Shown here in pieces: positions 1 to 9,233 of a DNA stretch of 64,000 nucleotides. The stretch comes from Lachnospiraceae bacterium (lineage in GTDB: Bacteria > Bacillota > Clostridia > Lachnospirales > Lachnospiraceae): positions 310,001-374,000 of the forward strand of contig CABJAM010000001.1 of assembly GCA_902363555.1 (NCBI GenBank), written 5' to 3'. A program made the translations under genes and the position numbers. Position 1 is the stretch's first letter; the number at the start of each line of letters is the position of its first letter. Below the pieces are notes generated by a model, which worked only from the letters and a program-made list of their open reading frames with translations, was not told where the DNA came from and did not search any database.

Positions 1-14
1 AAGCCGGTGGATAT

Positions 15-2603
15 ATGATAAAAGTTATTTTTTTCGAGCTGAACAAGCTGTGGCGCAGGAAATCTTTTTTATTTGGCGTGATGGCCATCCTTTTTATCAA
101 TTTTTTGCTGCTGTTTATCAATAACCAGGTGACGTTAAATAAGAACAGCGGGGCTTATAAAAAATTAACCGGTGAGCTGTCCGGGCTGACCACGGATGAG
201 AAAAAGACGTTTGTGGATGAGCTATACCGGCGCATTGATGGTATTCGTATCATCGACCAGATCACGCGCGTTGAAAGTACTGCTATTGGTGATTACAGCC
301 GGGCTCTGAGAAAAGAAAATGCGGATGTTATTAAGGAATTTCAGGCGGTGTATTATCTTGGAAATTATCTTCATTATACGGAAAATTTACAGACGGAGTA
401 CGCATTTATTTCCCGGATAAAAAAGGAATTGGATACGGTTTCATCGTATGGAAGCTATCTGGAAAATATCCGTAAAAAGGCGGGAGAGCTGTCGCAGATT
501 TCCATATTTAAAACCGAATCCGGGGATTCTTTTTCCGAAAAAAGTATCCGGGCCCAGGCGGCCGCTTATGAGGCGCTGGGAAATATCCGGATCGATTACC
601 TGCCGGAGATCGGCGTTATGTCTGCGCTGGAGTTTCGGTTGTCCGATGTGCTGCTCATTGTGTTTGTGCTGCTCATGGCGTCCGTGCTTTTGCGGGAGGA
701 AAAGGACAGTGGAATGCTGGCGCTGAACTTTTCGCTTCCCGGCGGCCGGGCGAAAACTGCTGTTGCAAAGCTTGGGGCGGTGTGCGCCAGCCTGACTGTC
801 ATCGTCTGCGCCCTTTACTGTATGAACCTGGTGTATTATAACAGCATTTATGGCCTGGGCAGCCTGACACGTTCCGTCCAGTCATTGCCTTCGCTGATCC
901 AATGTACATGGCCGCTGTCGGTGGGGGAGTATATTCTTGTTTTTCTGGCAGCAAAATGGCTCAGTGCGGTGATCGTGGGCGCCTGGCTGATGCTGTGCAC
1001 CTATCTGGCCGCCAGCATATATGCCGGTTGGGGGATCGGCCTTGCCTTTATTGGGGTTAATTATCTGATCCGTGTGAGTATTTCCGGGATTGGGCACTTT
1101 AATCTGTTCCGGTATCTGAATATATTCAGCTTTATGAATACCAATGAGGTTTTGGGAACTTACATACAGCTTTATTTTTTCGGAAATCCACTTCCGATCC
1201 TGTGGGTCGAGTGCGCTGGCGGCCTTGGGTTTATGATTCTGTTTGGTGCAGCCTTTGTGTGGGTATTCCATCGGGGGAGGGCCGTCTATGCAAACCGGCC
1301 TCAGCGGGCTTTTAAATGGGCCGCTGACCGCCGCAGCCGGCGGAGCGATAGACAGGCCGCTGACTGCGGTGCACGATGCGGCGATAAGCAGTCCGCAGAA
1401 AGCAGTGTACAGCGGCGCGATAGACGGTCCGATGACCGCGGTGTATGCTGGAGCGATAGACGGTCCACTGGTCGCGGTCGTCGGAACCAAAAAAACGAAA
1501 AGTATACAGACCGCCTTGCAGGCCACGAGCTGTATAAGCTGCTTATTATGAATGGGAGCCTTTTTATATTCGGGGCGTTTGTCCTATTTCTCATATTTCA
1601 GAGTACACGGGAGCCATACTTTATAAGTGTTGAAGGGCAGATTTATAAAGACTATATGCTGCGGTACGGTGGACGGTTGACGGAGGATACTGTGGCGCTC
1701 ATCAATGAGGATAATCAGGAGTTCGCACCATTATATGAGCTTGATGACGCCCTGGCGCTGGGGATTTTAACACCTGAACAGCATCGGTCAGCCATGGATG
1801 CATATAAGTTTCTGGACATTAAAAAGGGTGTTTTTGACCAGATTACCGGTGAAAAGCCTGCTTACATAAAAAGTCATCCAAAGGCCTGGCTTGTCTATGA
1901 CAGCGGCTATAATAAATTGTTTGATCTCAGCCATACTCAGGATATTTATGAAGTGATGATTCTGTTTCTTGTTCTGATATTTGGCTTTGGAAGTCTATTC
2001 TCGGTGGAGCACATGACCGGTATGGAGAATGTGCTTGCTGTTACACCTTTGGGGCCGCAAATCCTGGCTGCTGTAAAGCTACGCATTGGCTTTGGTTTTG
2101 GCGTGGCAACGGCTGTTTTATCGCTTGTACCGCGCTATATATCTGTGGGGATCAGCTACGGATTTCCCCAGCTTTTAGCGCCGGCTCAGAGCCTAGAAAC
2201 TTTTTCGTGGGCGCCGGCCTGGCTTTCAATCTACCATATGATGGCGATACAGGCGCTGTTCCGGGTGCTTGGCGCACTGGCCGCGGTCTGCCTTATTTCT
2301 TATTTGTCGTGCAAAATAAAAAATACACTGACGGTATTTTTTGTGGCGGCGATCGCTCTGGAGCTATGTCCAATGTTATATATATGCGGAGTAAAGCCGG
2401 TGCTGTGGCTGAGTTTCTGGCCGCTGTTCCATTTCCCGGCGGTGATGGACAGTGGCGTGCCCGTGCTTATGGCGGTATTTTATGGAATCTTGTTCCTTGG
2501 ACTTTCCATGGGTGTGAAGGATGCCGTTATCCACAGATTTTGCATGCCGCAGAAAGCGACGGGAGCGTGTAAAATAGGTCGTTTTGGGCGCTCGGGAGAT
2601 TAA
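15..2603 (+). CDS. ABC-2 type permease, tandem two-module form
   Basis: Membrane subunit of an ABC exporter, placed in the cytoplasmic membrane. The 862-residue protein holds two copies of the ABC-2 plan: a cytoplasmic start (FELNKLWRRKSF) with a first membrane helix, a large extracytoplasmic segment and a helix cluster (about residues 205-420), and then the same plan again from GHELYKLLIMN (about residue 505) to the end. The modules are joined by an Arg/Ser/Asp-rich linker (about 430-495) encoded by an imperfect minisatellite. ATG 15 follows GGTGG. No ATPase is seen; it may lie just upstream of the window. The next two genes, an exported CARDB-like protein and a lipoprotein, run in the same direction and may belong to the same locus. 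The fold is clear from its helix pattern; the substrate is unknown. Confidence 0.75.
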   Translation: MIKVIFFELNKLWRRKSFLFGVMAILFINFLLLFINNQVTLNKNSGAYKKLTGELSGLTTDEKKTFVDELYRRIDGIRIIDQITRVESTAIGDYSRALRKENADVIKEFQAVYYLGNYLHYTENLQTEYAFISRIKKELDTVSSYGSYLENIRKKAGELSQISIFKTESGDSFSEKSIRAQAAAYEALGNIRIDYLPEIGVMSALEFRLSDVLLIVFVLLMASVLLREEKDSGMLALNFSLPGGRAKTAVAKLGAVCASLTVIVCALYCMNLVYYNSIYGLGSLTRSVQSLPSLIQCTWPLSVGEYILVFLAAKWLSAVIVGAWLMLCTYLAASIYAGWGIGLAFIGVNYLIRVSISGIGHFNLFRYLNIFSFMNTNEVLGTYIQLYFFGNPLPILWVECAGGLGFMILFGAAFVWVFHRGRAVYANRPQRAFKWAADRRSRRSDRQAADCGARCGDKQSAESSVQRRDRRSDDRGVCWSDRRSTGRGRRNQKNEKYTDRLAGHELYKLLIMNGSLFIFGAFVLFLIFQSTREPYFISVEGQIYKDYMLRYGGRLTEDTVALINEDNQEFAPLYELDDALALGILTPEQHRSAMDAYKFLDIKKGVFDQITGEKPAYIKSHPKAWLVYDSGYNKLFDLSHTQDIYEVMILFLVLIFGFGSLFSVEHMTGMENVLAVTPLGPQILAAVKLRIGFGFGVATAVLSLVPRYISVGISYGFPQLLAPAQSLETFSWAPAWLSIYHMMAIQALFRVLGALAAVCLISYLSCKIKNTLTVFFVAAIALELCPMLYICGVKPVLWLSFWPLFHFPAVMDSGVPVLMAVFYGILFLGLSMGVKDAVIHRFCMPQKATGACKIGRFGRSGD
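1315..1500. repeat. Intragenic minisatellite, about 36 bp unit
   Basis: About four imperfect units, each containing a variant of GGAGCGATAGACGGTCC followed by a GCGGTGTA-like block, lie inside the ABC-2 permease. Unit length is close to a multiple of three, so copy changes would keep frame. The permease frame reads an Arg/Ser/Asp-rich linker; the +1 frame reads a cleaner GAIDGP-TAVY repeat. Confidence 0.7.
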
Positions 2604-2705
2604 AACTGCGCATAGGCACGCCGCAGGTTAAATGCTGCGCACAGCGCGCCGCAGGTGAAATGTTGCGCATAGGCATGCCGCAGGTGAAATGCTGGCGCAG
2701 GTGGC
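2603..2705. repeat. Tandem repeat, about 28 bp x 3.5
   Basis: Between the permease stop and the next gene there are three and a half units of 27-29 bp built on AATG(C/T)TGCGCA, TAGGCA and GCCGCAGGTGA. The array starts on the permease stop codon and ends about 35 bp before the next ribosome site. No open frame or terminator was recognised in it. Confidence 0.8.
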
Positions 2706-2752
2706 GGAACACATGAGAGTCGACAGAGAGAGGATACGGGGAGGTGAAGGAA

Positions 2753-4300
2753 ATGAACCATTTTAGAAAAATAGTTATGTGTTGTGTGGTCGGGGTTTTC
2801 CTTATTATTAGCGCGGGAAGCTACGGCTGGAGCGCCCAGAGCTCCCAGTCAAAATATGTGGTCGTCCTGGACTATACCTTACGGAACATGGACGATACGG
2901 CTGGTCTGGAGACGCTTCGGCCCGGGGATAAGGCGCTGGTGAAGGTGCATTTAATTGATCCGCGGCTGTCCTCGGGGGCGTATGATCACGTCAGGGTCCT
3001 GCTGGATACGCCGTCCTTTAAGACGGAAAGAAAAAGCACCGACATAAATATGAGTGGAGATGCCAGAGCTGAGAAAAATGGCATGGGCCTTACACTTATA
3101 TTTCCCGTACAATATACCGGCAGCTCCGACCGATTTTCCTTTGATTATTTTTATGAAGGCGGTGCGGAGGGGCTGGAAAAAGACCGGGTGGAGCTGACGA
3201 TCGCCCAGTGCCGGCCAGGTGTATTGCCCGGAGAACCCGGAGAGGATGTCGGAGGCGGGGATGAAGATGATGCAAAAAAACCGGAGGACGGCCTGACGGA
3301 GAACGAAAAACCGCCCGGGGCCGGGAGTGAAGGTGAATCCGGAAATGAAGATGAGTCCGCAAATGAGAACGCAGCTTTACCGGAGGATGGGCTGCCCGGC
3401 GGAGGCGTGGGCGGCGCGTCTGTTGGTGGCGGAGGTGCACCGCAGGCGGCGAAGGAGAAGATTATCCGGGCCTCCCAGTTTGCGGTCAGCGATGTCTATT
3501 ATGGAGATGCGCCGGTCGTGGCCGGCAGCGATTTTGACTGTACCATCACCGTGACCGCCACCCAGGGCGATGAAAATATTAAAGAAGCGCGGATATCCCT
3601 GGTGCTGCCTTACGGCCTGTCCTTTGTGGAAGAAACGGACCGGCTGTATCTTGGAACGCTCATTTCCGGACAGAGCTATACGGCAGACTTCCGGCTCCAT
3701 GCCGATGAAAGTATACGGAATAAGGTGTGCACCCTGACCGTGAAGTTGTCGGGGGTCAGCAGCTACTATGTGCTTCCGTTGGAAAAAGAGGAGACGGTGC
3801 AGATCAATATTTCGCCGGTGGAGCGGCTGGAAATAAGTAATTTGCAGCTTCCGGAAAAAATCAATGCCGCTTATGACGACGGCAGCGGTTATTTCCAGTT
3901 TATGCTGACCAACAGAGGTTACGCGCCGGTGACGGATGTGGAGATAACGATTGAGGGAGACGCCTTTGAAACAGGCGGACCGGTGATCCTTGAAGAATTA
4001 AAGTCCTCTGAGAGCCAGAGCGTGAACCTGAATCTTGTGTCACAGGAGGAGGGGATTTTATCGGGAAATATCCATATTTCCTATATCAATGATTTTGGCG
4101 AAGCAAAATCGCTGGATGAGCCCATACAGGTGACGGCCGAATACCGGAAGGCTGAAATCAGCCATAATATTATCATTGATCCGGGGAGTATTCAGGAGGT
4201 TCCTTTGATTCCGGACTGGATCTGGGTCGTAGTGAGCCTGGGTGCAGTGGCCGGCGGTGTGGTGATCGTGCGAAGGATTGCACGGGTCTTCAGGCGTTGA
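2753..4300 (+). CDS. Exported CARDB-like protein with C-terminal membrane anchor
   Basis: A secreted, membrane-anchored protein of about 515 residues. It has a signal peptide (1 to about 28), an N-terminal beta-rich domain, a Glu/Gly/Asp-rich linker (about 150-230), two beta-sandwich segments of the kind found in CARDB/NEW3-type adhesion domains (for example VTDVEITIEGDAFETGGPV), and a C-terminal helix ending in a basic tail (VVIVRRIARVFRR). GTG 2744 is in frame, but ATG 2753 has GGGGAGG at good spacing and is preferred. Proteins like this often accompany ABC-2 exporters as extracellular partners, and the permease lies directly upstream. The domain call rests on pattern only, and the function is unknown. 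Confidence 0.65.
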   Translation: MNHFRKIVMCCVVGVFLIISAGSYGWSAQSSQSKYVVVLDYTLRNMDDTAGLETLRPGDKALVKVHLIDPRLSSGAYDHVRVLLDTPSFKTERKSTDINMSGDARAEKNGMGLTLIFPVQYTGSSDRFSFDYFYEGGAEGLEKDRVELTIAQCRPGVLPGEPGEDVGGGDEDDAKKPEDGLTENEKPPGAGSEGESGNEDESANENAALPEDGLPGGGVGGASVGGGGAPQAAKEKIIRASQFAVSDVYYGDAPVVAGSDFDCTITVTATQGDENIKEARISLVLPYGLSFVEETDRLYLGTLISGQSYTADFRLHADESIRNKVCTLTVKLSGVSSYYVLPLEKEETVQINISPVERLEISNLQLPEKINAAYDDGSGYFQFMLTNRGYAPVTDVEITIEGDAFETGGPVILEELKSSESQSVNLNLVSQEEGILSGNIHISYINDFGEAKSLDEPIQVTAEYRKAEISHNIIIDPGSIQEVPLIPDWIWVVVSLGAVAGGVVIVRRIARVFRR

Positions 4301-4351
4301 GAGGAACAAAGTATTACGAGTAAGCGAAACGTAAGAGAAGGGGGCTGGGGA

Positions 4352-5617
4352 ATGATTAAAAGGATGATTGCCTTAATAAATATCGTTTTATGCCTGGGGG
4401 TGATGATTGCCTGCAACGGTCAGGAGCAGCCGCAGGGCGGGAAGGATACGGCATCGGAACCGGTGGCGGCGGGGGAAAGTATTTCCGGTAAAACGAAAGA
4501 TGCGAAAGACATTTCCTTTAAAATGATTTATCAGACAGGTAATTTGGGAGTAAGCAATGCGGGCTATTATGAGATTTATGATAATTTGGACGGTTCCGGA
4601 AATATTTTATATACCGATGTGGAAACAAAGCAGAGGATTTATTTATCTCCGGATATTTCGTCCGACCACCAATCGGCGGCAGATCCAAGCTGGATTGAGA
4701 GTACATTGGGTGGTGTCACTGTCTTTGCGGCCGGTGATTCCCTTTTTATTCAGAAAAATGATTTCGATGATTTCGGAGCGCTGTACCGGGCAGAGTTAAA
4801 CGGCGGGAACCGGGTCAAACTACTGGATTTTGTAGATTATGAGTCTTGGTTTTCATCGATTGCAGGCGATGGTGAGAATTTGTACACGCTTTTGACAAAA
4901 AGGACCGGCGGGTGCTTTCTGGTGAAAATAAGTATGGCGGATGGCACGATCGAACCGCTTTACCAGATGCCTTATGAAATAAATTTTCTCCAGAGCGTTT
5001 ACGATGATTGTATTCTAATACAATCAACGGTGCGTCCGGACCCGGAGGAGTATTCGGATGGCGATGAAATTTACGAAAATACAGAGTTTAAGGTGTACCG
5101 GTATGCGGTAACGTCAAATCAGTTAGACGAGGTCCTTCAATGGAAGATGGGAAACATGGAGGGCGCTTTTGATCACAGTTCCATGTATATTTTTGATTAT
5201 CAAAAGGATTGTCTGAAAGTTTATGATTTCCGGGATGATACGGAAACTATACGGATCGAGTCATTAAAGGAAAAAGGGATCAGCGGCGACGGGCTATCGA
5301 TTGATTCCGTGCGGGATGATCATTTGGCCTATGATGTAGATGGTTCCAGCTTTATAATGGATCTGTCGACTCTGGAGATACAGGAAAGGCTTTGTATGGA
5401 GGACAGCTATATGTATCCGATTATATTAGGCGCATTTGGGGATAAGTATATGGTGACGGCCGGTGAGTTGGAGATACCCTACGATGATTTCGATCCGGCT
5501 GGGAACCCGATCATCAACACCAGGCTTGTCAGCAGGCTTGCGCTTATTGATAGCGATGATTATTGGAATTCGGAATATAATTTTGAGCGGATCAGGGATA
5601 CTTTTTTGGGCGAATGA
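4352..5617 (+). CDS. Lipoprotein, DUF5050-like beta-propeller candidate
   Basis: A 421-residue predicted lipoprotein. A basic N-terminus and hydrophobic stretch end in a lipobox-like VMIAC, which makes Cys21 the lipidation site. The body is made of repeated beta-strand segments rich in Tyr, Asp and Gly (YTDVETKQRIYLS, LFIQKNDFDDFGALYRAEL, LYTLLTKRTGGCFLVKI). This resembles the propeller-like DUF5050 lipoproteins of Clostridia, but the family was not confirmed. It follows the CARDB-like gene by 51 bp, so the two are probably co-transcribed, and it ends at a strong bidirectional terminator. Substrate or partner unknown. Confidence 0.6.
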   Translation: MIKRMIALINIVLCLGVMIACNGQEQPQGGKDTASEPVAAGESISGKTKDAKDISFKMIYQTGNLGVSNAGYYEIYDNLDGSGNILYTDVETKQRIYLSPDISSDHQSAADPSWIESTLGGVTVFAAGDSLFIQKNDFDDFGALYRAELNGGNRVKLLDFVDYESWFSSIAGDGENLYTLLTKRTGGCFLVKISMADGTIEPLYQMPYEINFLQSVYDDCILIQSTVRPDPEEYSDGDEIYENTEFKVYRYAVTSNQLDEVLQWKMGNMEGAFDHSSMYIFDYQKDCLKVYDFRDDTETIRIESLKEKGISGDGLSIDSVRDDHLAYDVDGSSFIMDLSTLEIQERLCMEDSYMYPIILGAFGDKYMVTAGELEIPYDDFDPAGNPIINTRLVSRLALIDSDDYWNSEYNFERIRDTFLGE

Positions 5618-5623
5618 GAATTA

Positions 5624-5669
5624 AAAAAGCCGCTGAGAATCGAAGTTTCAGGATTCACAGCGGCTTTTT
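5624..5669. terminator. Bidirectional terminator
   Basis: AAAAAGCCGCTG, one mismatch, GAATC, a 10-nt loop, GATTC, one mismatch, CAGCGGCTTTTT. Both strands carry a T-run after the stem. It separates the lipoprotein gene from the convergent arginase-family gene. Confidence 0.92.
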
Positions 5670-5692
5670 AAAATCATTTGAACGCATCCGCG

Positions 5693-6601
5693 TTATTTTG
5701 GACAGTACGCAAGCTCCCCCGAAAATTCAAAACTCCCGTCACCATCCGTTTCATCTTCCTGGGCCATCTGGACGACATGCTGGGTAAGATCATAAAGGAA
5801 ATCCGACGTTACATGGTCCTCATCGTGAGCCATATTAAATTCCACAATATCCATAGCCACGATCGGAAGATTTGTAAGAAATGCGTCGATCATGCGGTAG
5901 ACGTCATTCTTATTAAATCCGCGGAGCACGGGAACGGACACGCCTGGCATAAGGCACGGGTCCATGGAATCGATATCAAAGCTTAAATGGACAGCGTCCA
6001 GGTGTGATAAATAGTCAATAGATTCATCGATACACTGGCGGATGCCATTTTGGCAAACGTCGGCATACGTATAATATTTGATATGCAGCCGGTCCAGAAA
6101 TTCCTGTTCGGGCGGGTCGATATCCCGAAGCCCGAGCATAACGATATTTTCCGGACGAAGCTTCGGATTGGAGGTTAGAATTTTGGTCAGGGATTTTTCA
6201 CCCATGCCAAGAAGTGCAGCCACCGGCATACCGTGGATATTGCCGGTCACAGTGGTTTCATCCGTATTGATATCCGGATGTGCGTCGATCCAGATAAGTC
6301 CAAGATTTTCATGGTGGATACTTGATCCGGAAATTGAGCCGATCACGGCGCTGTGGTCTCCTGCGATGAACAGCGGGGTATCACCATGCTTGATCACATG
6401 GTGCTGGTATTTGGCGATGGCATTACAGGTCGCAACGACACTGTTCAGGTTTTTCAGATTCGGCAAATTTTTCTCTGCTACGGTAATCTCCGGAACAATG
6501 GGAATATTCATATCATAGTACTGATTCAGATAATCGAGGCTGTAAATTAAGCCTTCGTCACCTACTCCATAATGCATCGGACATCCATAAATACTGTACA
6601 T
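5693..6601 (-). CDS. Arginase/agmatinase-family ureohydrolase (probable arginase)
   Basis: A manganese ureohydrolase of 302 residues, the usual length. Metal-binding motifs are intact: GDH at 81-83, DAHPD at 106-110 and SFDIDSMDP at 207-215. The TGNIHGMP segment and the PGVSVPV stretch after the last metal motif resemble arginases more than agmatinases. The expected reaction is arginine to ornithine and urea; guanidino-substrate relatives cannot be excluded. An in-frame start lies 15 codons upstream, but the Met preceding YSIYG has GGAGG five bases before it and is used here. It is divergent from a racemase, and an ornithine/lysine/arginine decarboxylase lies 3 kb away, so a shared role in basic amino acid or polyamine metabolism is plausible. 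Confidence 0.85.
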   Translation of the reverse strand: MYSIYGCPMHYGVGDEGLIYSLDYLNQYYDMNIPIVPEITVAEKNLPNLKNLNSVVATCNAIAKYQHHVIKHGDTPLFIAGDHSAVIGSISGSSIHHENLGLIWIDAHPDINTDETTVTGNIHGMPVAALLGMGEKSLTKILTSNPKLRPENIVMLGLRDIDPPEQEFLDRLHIKYYTYADVCQNGIRQCIDESIDYLSHLDAVHLSFDIDSMDPCLMPGVSVPVLRGFNKNDVYRMIDAFLTNLPIVAMDIVEFNMAHDEDHVTSDFLYDLTQHVVQMAQEDETDGDGSFEFSGELAYCPK

Positions 6602-6973
6602 AATGACCTCCAAAAACAATGAATGACTTGAAAAGTTTGCGTCCATTCATAAGTATATGTGTCGGCCGGACAATGCAGCCGATTTGTTCGCTTGGTACAT
6701 ACAAACCTCAATATATCACATTTTTTGTAAGGAATCAATGAATTTATTATAAAAATGTGATGCGCAGGGCGCTCAAATATTGACATTGGCGTTTCTTATA
6801 TACTATAATCAAAGAATACTTAAAATATGGGGGAGTCTGCGTTTTCGGCGATATCCTCATAGTCAAAGACATTTTATAAGAATCCGCTTTGTAAATAATA
6901 TTTGTAAATTTCTTTCGTTTTATTATATGGTTTTAATGGTATTTTTTATGAGCAACATGGAAAGGTTAATCTT
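6602..6973. promoter_or_regulatory. Divergent promoter region, arginase / racemase
   Basis: For the minus strand: -10 TATATT (6710-6715) and -35 TTGATT (6733-6738) with a 17 bp spacer. For the plus strand: TTGACA (6780-6785), an 18 bp spacer and TATAAT (6804-6809), leaving an unusually long leader of about 155 nt before the racemase start. The leader is AT-rich; no riboswitch was recognised. A 65-codon frame inside it lacks coding character. Confidence 0.75.
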
Positions 6974-7690
6974 ATGATAAATTTTGGTAATTTGAAAACA
7001 CTGGGTGTGCTGGGCGGCCTCGGTCCTCAGGCCACCGACTTTTTTTACAATGGGATCATAGAGCATACCGATGCCTCCTGCGATCAGGAGCATATTGATA
7101 TGATCATTTTAAGTCATGCGACGACACCGGACCGGACGAAGGCGATTCTGACCGGGGATGACGGGCAGTTGATCGAATCCCTTATTAAGGATGTAAGGAC
7201 GCTGGAAGCTGGAGGCGCGGCCAATATCGCCATTCCGTGCAATACGTCGCATTATTTTTATGAACAGATGCAGCAGGCGGTGAACATACCCATTATCCAT
7301 ATGGTTCGGGAGAGTGTGCGCTACGCCAGATTTAAGCATAAAGATGTTAAAAAAATTGGCATCATGGGAACGGATGGAACGATTTCCACAGGTATTTACG
7401 ATAAGGAATGTGAGCTGGCTGGCGTGATCCCGGTGCATCCAAGTGCTCAAAAGCAAAAGGATGTAATGCACATCATTTACGATGAAATCAAGGCTGGCGA
7501 GCGGGGGAGTAAGCATTTGTTCAACGGTGTCGTGGAGGAGCTGGCCTCGGCTGGCTGCGAGGTGGTGATCCTGGCGTGTACGGAGCTTTCGGTGTACAAG
7601 CGTTTCCACAATGTGCCGGAATGCTGTCTGGATGCTATGGATGTGCTCATCCGTGAGTCTATTATCCGGTCCGGCGCTGTTTATCAATAA
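6974..7690 (+). CDS. Aspartate/glutamate racemase family protein
   Basis: A cofactor-independent amino-acid racemase of 238 residues. The two catalytic cysteines of the family are present: Cys89 in PCNTSHYF and Cys202 in ACTELS. The N-terminal LGVLGGLGPQAT motif is typical of the aspartate racemase branch. Expected activity is L/D interconversion of aspartate or another small amino acid in the cytoplasm. ATG 6974 has GGAAAGG upstream. Its stop is 25 bp from a MurE-like ligase, which suggests that the D-amino acid made here feeds the ligase. Substrate is not predictable from the sequence. Confidence 0.85.
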   Translation: MINFGNLKTLGVLGGLGPQATDFFYNGIIEHTDASCDQEHIDMIILSHATTPDRTKAILTGDDGQLIESLIKDVRTLEAGGAANIAIPCNTSHYFYEQMQQAVNIPIIHMVRESVRYARFKHKDVKKIGIMGTDGTISTGIYDKECELAGVIPVHPSAQKQKDVMHIIYDEIKAGERGSKHLFNGVVEELASAGCEVVILACTELSVYKRFHNVPECCLDAMDVLIRESIIRSGAVYQ

Positions 7691-7715
7691 CAATCTCAGG
7701 GAGTGTATAAGAGCA

Positions 7716-9233
7716 ATGAAAAAGATGTGCGAATATAATCTGTTAGAATATGTAAAACGGCTGGAAGCCGCCGGATTTGTTACCGAATATGATCTTAAAG
7801 GCTGCGGTGAGAAAATGGTCCGCCTTTTGACCTACAATTCCAAGAGTGTGGTGGATTCGACTCTGTTTATATGCAAGGGGGCTGCTTTTAAGGAGGAGTA
7901 CCTGAAAGAGTCGGTAACGTCCGGCGCTATCGCTTATGTCAGTGAGAAAAAGTATGGGGTAGATGTTCCGTATATTCTCGTTAAAGATATACGGACGGCT
8001 ATGCCGGTGTTGGCGGACCTGTATTTTTGCCGCCCATGGGAGGACTTAAATCTGATCGGTATTACGGGAACTAAGGGAAAATCCACCACAGCCTACTATA
8101 TTAAGGCCATCGTGGATGATTACATGGCGGCGGCTGGCGGGAAGGAAAGCGCTGTTATTTCTTCCATCGATGTTTACGACGGCGTTATTCAGAAGGAATC
8201 CCACATAACCACGCCGGAGATCGTGGAGCTGGAGGAGCATTTCCGCCATGCGGTGGATTCCGGGATCACCTACCTGGAAATGGAAGTGTCCAGCCAGGCG
8301 CTCAAATACGACCGGGTGGACGGAATCACTTTTGATGTGGGTGTGTTTTTAAATATTTCCGAGGACCATATTAGCCCGGTGGAGCATGTGGATTTCGATG
8401 ATTACCTGGAATCCAAGCTGCGGATTTTTCCTCAGACAAAGACGGCCTGCGTGAATCTGGATGCTGATCATAGCGACCGGATCATGGCTGCGGCACAGTC
8501 TGCCGGACGGATCGTCACTTTCGGAACGGATAAAAACGCGGATATCCGCGGTGACCGCATCCGCAAGAAAGGGATGGATACGGTATTTAATGTGGTCTGC
8601 GACCGTTTTGAGCAGGAATTTGTCCTGGAAATGCCCGGACTTTTTAACGTGGAAAATGCGCTGGCAGCCATTGCCATTGCATATGTGATGGAGATTCCGG
8701 TAGAATATATGTATTCCGGACTGAAGCGGGCGCGTTCCAGTGGACGGATGGAATTATATCACAGCAAGGACCATAAGGTCGTGGCGATCGTGGACTATGC
8801 TCATAATAAATTGAGCTTTGATAAATTATTTTCCTCCACAATGGAGGAGTATCAGGGGCACCGGATCGTGACGATTTTTGGCTGCCCTGGGAAAAAGGCG
8901 TTTATCCGCCGCCGGGATCTGGGCACGATCGCCGGAAAGTTTTCAAGTAAGGTTTATCTGGTAGCCGAGGACCCGGGATATGAGCCGGTGGAACAGATTT
9001 CAAAGGATATTGCACAGTATGTGGAGGCACAGGGCTGCCCTTATGAAATGATCGAGGACCGGGGCGAGGCCATTGGCAAAGCAATTCTGGAGGTGACGGA
9101 GCCTACGGTGATCCTGATCACTGGCAAGGGCAATGAAACCCGGCAGAAATATGGCTGCGAATATCTGGACTGCCCGTCGGATGTGGAATTTACGAAGAAG
9201 TTTATTGCGGAGTATGATCGGTTACATGAGTGA
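7716..9233 (+). CDS. MurE-like Mur ligase family protein
   Basis: An ATP-dependent amide ligase of about 505 residues with the three Mur domains. The ATP loop is GTKGKST at 118-124, the central motif is EVSSQALKYDRVDG, and the C-terminal domain has DYAHNKLSFDKLF. The family joins an amino acid to a UDP-MurNAc peptide. In meso-diaminopimelate-type MurE the substrate loop reads DNPR; here the aligned position reads EDPG (AEDPGYEP), and the later GKGHE is GKGNE, so this is probably not the housekeeping MurE. The ORF is open upstream into the racemase gene, but ATG 7716 after GGGAG is the sensible start. It overlaps the decarboxylase start. Amino-acid specificity unknown. Confidence 0.8.
   Translation: MKKMCEYNLLEYVKRLEAAGFVTEYDLKGCGEKMVRLLTYNSKSVVDSTLFICKGAAFKEEYLKESVTSGAIAYVSEKKYGVDVPYILVKDIRTAMPVLADLYFCRPWEDLNLIGITGTKGKSTTAYYIKAIVDDYMAAAGGKESAVISSIDVYDGVIQKESHITTPEIVELEEHFRHAVDSGITYLEMEVSSQALKYDRVDGITFDVGVFLNISEDHISPVEHVDFDDYLESKLRIFPQTKTACVNLDADHSDRIMAAAQSAGRIVTFGTDKNADIRGDRIRKKGMDTVFNVVCDRFEQEFVLEMPGLFNVENALAAIAIAYVMEIPVEYMYSGLKRARSSGRMELYHSKDHKVVAIVDYAHNKLSFDKLFSSTMEEYQGHRIVTIFGCPGKKAFIRRRDLGTIAGKFSSKVYLVAEDPGYEPVEQISKDIAQYVEAQGCPYEMIEDRGEAIGKAILEVTEPTVILITGKGNETRQKYGCEYLDCPSDVEFTKKFIAEYDRLHE

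Noticed and set aside
882..1526. A 214-codon minus-strand frame inside the ABC-2 permease
   Set aside because: It lies opposite the minisatellite, has no ribosome site or recognisable domain, and the plus-strand frame is the clear membrane protein.
6780..6977. A 65-codon plus-strand frame in the racemase leader
   Set aside because: It starts at the promoter -35, has no ribosome site and overlaps the racemase start; composition is that of AT-rich non-coding DNA.
7716..9233. Assignment as the housekeeping murE
   Set aside because: The DNPR substrate motif and GKGHE are altered, and the neighbours are not cell-division genes.
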